DNA of 35,874 bases, taken from a bacterium (GTDB taxonomy: Bacteria > Planctomycetota > B15-G4). The position numbers and the translations under genes were made by a program. Numbering within the stretch: the stretch's first letter is position 1; every line of letters starts with the position of its first letter. Under the pieces are notes generated by a model. That model made no database searches. It saw nothing but the letters and a program-made list of their open reading frames with translations, and had not been told where the DNA came from. Positions 32,104 to 35,874 of this stretch are shown here, one piece after another. The stretch covers positions 1 to 35,874 of the forward strand of contig JAUIEF010000033.1 of the NCBI GenBank assembly GCA_030428785.1, written 5' to 3'.

Positions 32104-33381
32104 ATGAAGCGCGTCATGGTCGTCTTCCCCACGCTCTGGGACGCGCGGCAGCTCGCCGCGTGCCCCGCGCTGCGCGGGCGGTACGAGACGGTGTTCACCG
32201 GGCCGACCACCGAGGACTGCCCGTCGGAGTTCGACGTGCTCGCGTTCCTCGACGAGGTCGCGGCCGGGCAGCGGGCCGACGACGCCGCCGCGCGGGTCGA
32301 CGGCGTCACGAGCTCGAGCGACTACCCGGGCGCGACGGTCGCCGCGGTGCTCGCGTCGCGGCTCGGACTCCCCGGCGCGCCGCCGCGGGCCGTCATCACC
32401 GCCGCGCACAAGTTCGCGTCGCGCGAGGTGCAGCGCGCGTCGGTGCCCGAGGCGACGCCGGACTTCCGGCTCGTCGACCCGCGGCGCCCCGACGGCGGGA
32501 TCGGCGACGACGGCTGGCCGTGGTTCGTGAAGCCGGTGAAGGGCGCCTTCTCGCTGCTCGCGAGCCTGCTGCGCGACCCGGCGGAGCTCGCCGCGTACCT
32601 CGAGCACCCGGCGGCACGCGACTACCTCGCCGACTACGTGCCGATGTTCAGCACGCTCGTCCGCACGTTCACGGACCTGGAGCACGACGGCGGGTTCTTC
32701 ATCGCCGAGCAGCCGGTGCGCGGCGCGCAGGTCACGGTCGAGGGCTACCTCGTCGGCGACGAGCCGCACCTGCTGGGCGCCGTGGACTCGATCACCGACC
32801 CGGCCACCGGGAGCTTCCTGCGCTTCGACTACCCGTCGGCGCTGCCGGACGACGTCCAGGCACGCATGGTCGACGTGACGTTCCGCGCCGTGGCCGCGCT
32901 CGGGCTGCGCGACACGCTCTACAACGTCGAGCTGCTGCACGACGCGGCGGCGGACCGCGTCTGGATCATCGAGGTGAACCCGCGCATGTGCGGCCAGTTC
33001 GCCGACCTCTACGAGAAGGTCGACGGCGTGAACGGCTACGAGGTCGCGCTCGCGCTGGCGGTCGGCGATCGGCCGCCGCACCGCGTGCGCGAGGGGCGCT
33101 TCGGCGCGGCCGCTAGCTTTCCGTTGCGGGTGTTCGAGCCGGTGCGCGTCGCGCGCATCCCCGGCGACCGCGAGCTCCGCGCGGCCGAGGCGCTCGTGCC
33201 CGGCTCGCTCGTCTGGCTCGAGTGCGAGGAGGGCCAGGTGCTCGCCGACTTCCGGGCCGTCGAGGACGGACACAGCGCGCGCTACGCCATCGTGAACCTC
33301 GGCGCGCGCGACGCGGCGGAACTCACGGAGCGCATCGCGGCAGTGCGGGGCGCGCTGGGATTCCGGTTCGAGCGGGTGTGA
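32104..33381 (+). CDS. ATP-grasp superfamily ligase
   Basis: 425 residues, cytoplasmic. An N-terminal Rossmann-like pre-ATP-grasp part (about 1-100: KRVMVVFPTLWDARQLA) is followed by the ATP-grasp fold: WFVKPVKGAFS with Lys143/Lys146 for nucleotide phosphate, a central EGYLVGDEPHLLG strand with an acidic residue, and WIIEVNPRMCGQF (Glu290, Asn292, Arg294) for metal. These enzymes activate a carboxylate as acyl phosphate and join it to an amine or thiol; closest in feel to carboxylate-amine ligases such as BL00235/CarB-like enzymes, but substrates cannot be read. The C-terminal ~100 residues (FPLRVFEPVRVARIPG ... WLECEEGQVLADFRAVEDG) resemble the lid/PylC-type C-terminal domain. A ribosome site (GGAG, eight bases ahead) supports the start. 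Isolated: no peptide- or amino-acid-pathway neighbours. Confidence 0.88.
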   Translation: MKRVMVVFPTLWDARQLAACPALRGRYETVFTGPTTEDCPSEFDVLAFLDEVAAGQRADDAAARVDGVTSSSDYPGATVAAVLASRLGLPGAPPRAVITAAHKFASREVQRASVPEATPDFRLVDPRRPDGGIGDDGWPWFVKPVKGAFSLLASLLRDPAELAAYLEHPAARDYLADYVPMFSTLVRTFTDLEHDGGFFIAEQPVRGAQVTVEGYLVGDEPHLLGAVDSITDPATGSFLRFDYPSALPDDVQARMVDVTFRAVAALGLRDTLYNVELLHDAAADRVWIIEVNPRMCGQFADLYEKVDGVNGYEVALALAVGDRPPHRVREGRFGAAASFPLRVFEPVRVARIPGDRELRAAEALVPGSLVWLECEEGQVLADFRAVEDGHSARYAIVNLGARDAAELTERIAAVRGALGFRFERV

Positions 33382-33429
33382 GCGCCGGGAGCGTCGCGAC
33401 GGCCGCGCGCCGCGAACCTCCCGGGGCGC
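33382..33429. terminator. Candidate bulged hairpin between convergent genes
   Basis: GCGCCGGGAG (33382-33391) pairs with CTCCCGGGGCGC (33418-33429) as 7 bp, a GG bulge and 3 bp, starting right at the ATP-grasp stop; the 26-base interior contains the palindrome CGTCGCGACG. It ends 13 bases before the stop of the opposing TAXI gene. No T-run. Confidence 0.3.
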
Positions 33430-33442
33430 CCGTCGCCCCCGC

Positions 33443-34876
33443 CTACTCCTCCTGCGCCTCGCGCCGTTCGGCGAGCCGCTGCTGCGCGAGGTCGAGGTGC
33501 ATGCGGAGGTTGTAGGCCTCCTCGCCGTAGCTGGGCGGCACCTTGACCGCGAGGATCTCGTCCTCGACGGCGTCGAGCTCGGCGGCGAGCCGCCCGAGGT
33601 CGTCGTCCGGGCCGGCGGCCTGCGCCTCGAGCTCGACGCGGTTGAGCACCTTGTACCAGCGGTAGATCTTGCTGCGGATGCTCCACCGGTAGAGCGGCGG
33701 CGCGACCTTGATGAGCGGGAAGAGCAGCGTGAGCAGCGGCAGCAGCATGATCTTCAGCCGGTCGAGCAGCGCCGCCGTGCGGAACGGCAGCACGCGGTAC
33801 AGGAACGACGGCCCCGCCTTGTAGTAGTGCTTCGCGGCCGCGGAGGCCGGGACGTCGAGGCCCACCGTCGACGGGAACTCGTCCTGCTCCTCGAAGAGGC
33901 CGCCGTGCGCGTGCACGGTGCGCGCGGCCTCGATGAAGAGCGGCACGAGCGCAGGGTGCAGGTCCTCCGTCGTGACGAGCGACGCGGTCGGCGCGACGAG
34001 GCGCACCTCGCGGTCGGGCACGTTCTTCGCGAGGTCGATCATGCCCTCGCCGAGCACGACGGGTCGCAGGAAGCGGAAGACCTGCGCGAGGCTGCGCGAG
34101 CGGTCGATCTCGAGCAGGTGGAGGTCGTCGCCGTCGCGCGCCATGAGCGCCTGCACGGTGTCGCCCTCCGGTCCGCTTACGACGAGCAGCGCGTCGAGGT
34201 CGCCGGCGAGCAGCGCGTCGACGGCGGGGCCGGGCGCCATGTCGTGGAACTCGCTCTCGACCTCGGTGACGCCGTTGGCCTCGAGGAGCGTGCGCGCGAG
34301 GACGGCCGTGCCGCTGCCGGGCGCGCCGATCTGGAGGCGCAGGCCGCGCAGGTCGGCGAGGATGTCGAGCTCGAGGCCCGCGCGGTGGAACACCCAGAGC
34401 GGCTCGTAGTAGAGGGAGCCGATGCCCTCGAGGACCGGCGCATCGTCGGCGGTGTCGGCCGCGCCGCCGGCGGGCGCGTCACCGGCGCCGCCCCGCGACC
34501 CGTCCGCCCGCTCGTGCGTCGTGCCGCCCTGGACGTAGGCGACGTCGACCTCGCCGGCGCGCAGCAGCGCGAGGTTCTCCATCGCGCCGGCGGTCTCGCG
34601 CAGCGTGACGGTCAGCCCCTCCTCCGTGAGCGCGGCGGCGAGCTGCTCGGCCGAGCGGTGGTACGCGCCGCCCGCGGGACCCGACGCGACGACGAGCTCG
34701 GTCTTCGGCGCCGGCCCGATGAACTGCGCCGCGACGACGAAACCCGCCACGGCGACGAGCACCGCCGGCGCCCAGATCTTCACGACCGCGCCGCCGGCGG
34801 CGGAGCGCTTCCGCGGCCGGCCGTCCGAGCCCGACGATCCGCTTCCCTTGCCCGATCCCTTGCCCGACGTGGCCAT
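33443..34876 (-). CDS. TAXI-family TRAP-type solute-binding protein, membrane-anchored at both ends
   Basis: 477 residues. The N-terminus is a Gly/Ser/Lys low-complexity tail (1-30), then a membrane anchor (about 32-53, VKIWAPAVLVAVAGFVVAAQF). The TAXI solute-binding domain begins LVVASGPAGGAYHRSAEQLA (about 61-80) with the family's GxxGGxYxxxAxxLA, and includes MENLALLRAGEVDVAYVQGG. After about residue 340 a second hydrophobic segment (376-391, IMLLPLLTLLFPLIKV) precedes YRWSIRSKIYRWYKVLNRVE and a charged helical end, so the C-terminus should be inside the cell. This longer form exists in the family. Known TAXI proteins deliver substrate to a DctM/DctQ-type TRAP permease; no permease gene lies in the window, so it is an orphan here. 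A ribosome site (AGGAG, five bases ahead) fixes the start. Ligand unknown. Confidence 0.87.
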   Translation of the reverse strand: MATSGKGSGKGSGSSGSDGRPRKRSAAGGAVVKIWAPAVLVAVAGFVVAAQFIGPAPKTELVVASGPAGGAYHRSAEQLAAALTEEGLTVTLRETAGAMENLALLRAGEVDVAYVQGGTTHERADGSRGGAGDAPAGGAADTADDAPVLEGIGSLYYEPLWVFHRAGLELDILADLRGLRLQIGAPGSGTAVLARTLLEANGVTEVESEFHDMAPGPAVDALLAGDLDALLVVSGPEGDTVQALMARDGDDLHLLEIDRSRSLAQVFRFLRPVVLGEGMIDLAKNVPDREVRLVAPTASLVTTEDLHPALVPLFIEAARTVHAHGGLFEEQDEFPSTVGLDVPASAAAKHYYKAGPSFLYRVLPFRTAALLDRLKIMLLPLLTLLFPLIKVAPPLYRWSIRSKIYRWYKVLNRVELEAQAAGPDDDLGRLAAELDAVEDEILAVKVPPSYGEEAYNLRMHLDLAQQRLAERREAQEE

Positions 34877-35043
34877 GCCTGCTCCTCTCTCGCGTCGACG
34901 ACGCCGCGCGTCGCGGGAGGAGACGGTACCAAGCCGGTGTCGCGCGTCGCACGGGCGGTCGTTCCCCGGACCGGCCGCGGGCGCCGGCGCGACGGCGCGC
35001 GGACGTCGGCGTCGCGGGCGCCCGGCGTCCCGCGCGAACCGCG

Positions 35044-35874
35044 TCAGAACGCGACGACGTGGATCACGTTGTCCTGCTTGTCGCCGTCACCGTTCAGGTC
35101 GACGGACGCGTCGGCCTCCCAGACCAGGTACGCGACGGCGGGGTCGTCGACGATCACGGGCTGACCGATGCCCTGCGAGGGGCCGAGCACGGTGACCTCC
35201 CCGCTGCGACGGTCGTAGACGTGGAACACCGCGTCCTGCGTGTCGCCGTCCCCGTTGATGTCGGCCTGGCCCTGCTCGGCCTCGCGCACGAGGAACACCG
35301 CGAGCCGCTCGTCGATCGTGGCCTTGAAGGCGGCGTAGGGCACGTCCGTGCGTCGTCCCGTGGCGAGGTCCACGACGGTCGGCGTGCGGTCGCCGAGGTC
35401 GCCGTCGCCGTTCCGGTCCACGCCGCCCTGCCCCGCCTCGGGGACGAGGGCCACGAGCGTGTCGCCCGCGAGGTGCACCTCGTCGGCCGCGAGACCGAGG
35501 TTGCGCAGCGCGAGCGGGCGGGTGTCGAGCACGTGGACGACGCGGTCGTCGAGGTCGCCGTCGCCGTTCAGGTCGTCGGTGGTCTCGCGGATGCGCCATG
35601 CCGCCCGCGACCCGTGGAACCGGGGGAAGCCGAGGTCGTTGTAGGTCCCGACGGGCATGTCGAGCGATGTCGTCGCGCCGGTCGCGCCGTCGATGCGATG
35701 GAGGACGCACGGCGCGGAGGTCGTGTCCGTCTCCGGCACGGCGAGGTACGCGGCGTCGTCGGCGATCAGCACGACGCGCGGGTCGAGGAGCGGTCCCCAC
35801 GTGATGTCCGTGGCGTGCACGACGCCCGTCGCGAGGTCGAGCAGCGAGACGACGGCGTCCGCGAGATCCCCGTC
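35044..35874 (-). CDS. Repeat protein with DxNGDGDxxD calcium-type loops, 5' end outside window
   Basis: Open from the right edge to the stop at 35044 (276 residues visible); a GTG at 35820 is in frame but reading continues upstream, so it is not taken as the start. The sequence has a ~65-residue period, each unit with an Asp-x-Asn-Gly-Asp-Gly-Asp-x-x-Asp loop followed by a V-x-H/x-V-x-D strand (near 35570, 35400, 35250 and 35090), interleaved with hydrophobic strands such as DTLVALVPEAGQGG and ERLAVFLVREAEQGQ. The loops resemble EF-hand or dockerin calcium sites. It is probably an extracellular beta-rich protein by analogy with similar repeats; no family is named. It ends just after the last loop with VIHVVAF, lacking the tail domain of other exported proteins here. 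It is upstream of and codirectional with the TAXI gene. Confidence 0.72.
   Translation of the reverse strand, partial: DGDLADAVVSLLDLATGVVHATDITWGPLLDPRVVLIADDAAYLAVPETDTTSAPCVLHRIDGATGATTSLDMPVGTYNDLGFPRFHGSRAAWRIRETTDDLNGDGDLDDRVVHVLDTRPLALRNLGLAADEVHLAGDTLVALVPEAGQGGVDRNGDGDLGDRTPTVVDLATGRRTDVPYAAFKATIDERLAVFLVREAEQGQADINGDGDTQDAVFHVYDRRSGEVTVLGPSQGIGQPVIVDDPAVAYLVWEADASVDLNGDGDKQDNVIHVVAF

Noticed and set aside
1..35874. tRNA, rRNA, transposase, integrase or attachment-site duplication
   Set aside because: No cloverleaf, rRNA core motif, DDE transposase or recombinase signature was seen in reading both strands; by-eye search could miss a small RNA.

Overview
The window is a very GC-rich bacterial chromosome segment carrying 20 confidently read protein genes, one of them (the CHAT gene) cut by the left edge, a further gene cut by the right edge, and one possible 8-codon leader ORF. 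I saw no rRNA, tRNA, CRISPR array, transposase, integrase or phage gene. The gene content suggests a member of the Planctomycetota: an ECF sigma factor paired with a membrane Ser/Thr kinase, a kinase fused to a long WD40 array, a CRTAC-type FG-GAP/ASPIC-UnbV protein, a CHAT protein, and many Sec-exported beta-propeller proteins. That is an inference from families, not from a marker gene.

Layout, left to right. 1-1259 (+) is the end of a degenerate CHAT-domain protein, facing a secreted FG-GAP/ASPIC-UnbV protein (1326-3161, -) and a lipase-maturation-factor-like membrane protein (3285-5765, -). Then come a divergent membrane-anchored SGNH hydrolase (6001-7578, +), a TetR regulator (7722-8396, +) with a clear promoter/palindrome, and a secreted NHL-like propeller (8444-9643, +). 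An FG-GAP propeller (9683-11323, -) and an RCC1-like propeller (11555-12964, +) are divergent. A thioredoxin-fold protein with a four-Cys tail (13037-14152, -), a small conserved membrane protein (14295-14864, -) and a second FG-GAP propeller (15104-16621, -) follow. A 485-base gap precedes the kinase/sigma pair (17107-19401 and 19459-20022, -). Divergent from it are an ABC exporter (20136-21944, +) and the WD40 kinase (22019-25540, +). The right part holds a TIG-domain secreted protein (25590-26633, -), a PhyH-type dioxygenase (26756-27712, +), a PKD/FG-GAP secreted protein (27737-29746, -), a CocE/NonD hydrolase (29796-31913, -), an ATP-grasp enzyme (32104-33381, +), a TAXI-type solute-binding protein (33443-34876, -), and an exported-looking protein with DxNGDGD repeats running off the right edge (35044-end, -).

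The strongest theme is export and the cell surface. Five exported proteins built on different scaffolds (NHL, two FG-GAP, RCC1, PKD+FG-GAP) end in what looks like one homologous C-terminal domain of about 100-125 residues. In two of them it is exactly 119 residues, aligns without gaps and is about 52% identical by hand count. A shared tail on unrelated secreted bodies is what a sorting or surface-attachment module looks like. I do not recognise a named family for it, and it is my best candidate for an undescribed system here.

The second theme is signalling: an ECF sigma/STK pair next to a separate cytoplasmic-kinase/WD40 sensor with 14 repeats. Three plus-strand starts (7722, 20113, 26756) each sit exactly six bases after a -10-like hexamer, which would place transcription start on the A of ATG and suggests leaderless mRNAs. 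Base composition is uneven. Sample 60-base lines hand-count at 46/60 GC in the ABC gene but 35/60 in both the WD40 kinase and the thioredoxin-like gene, so these may have a different history or codon regime.
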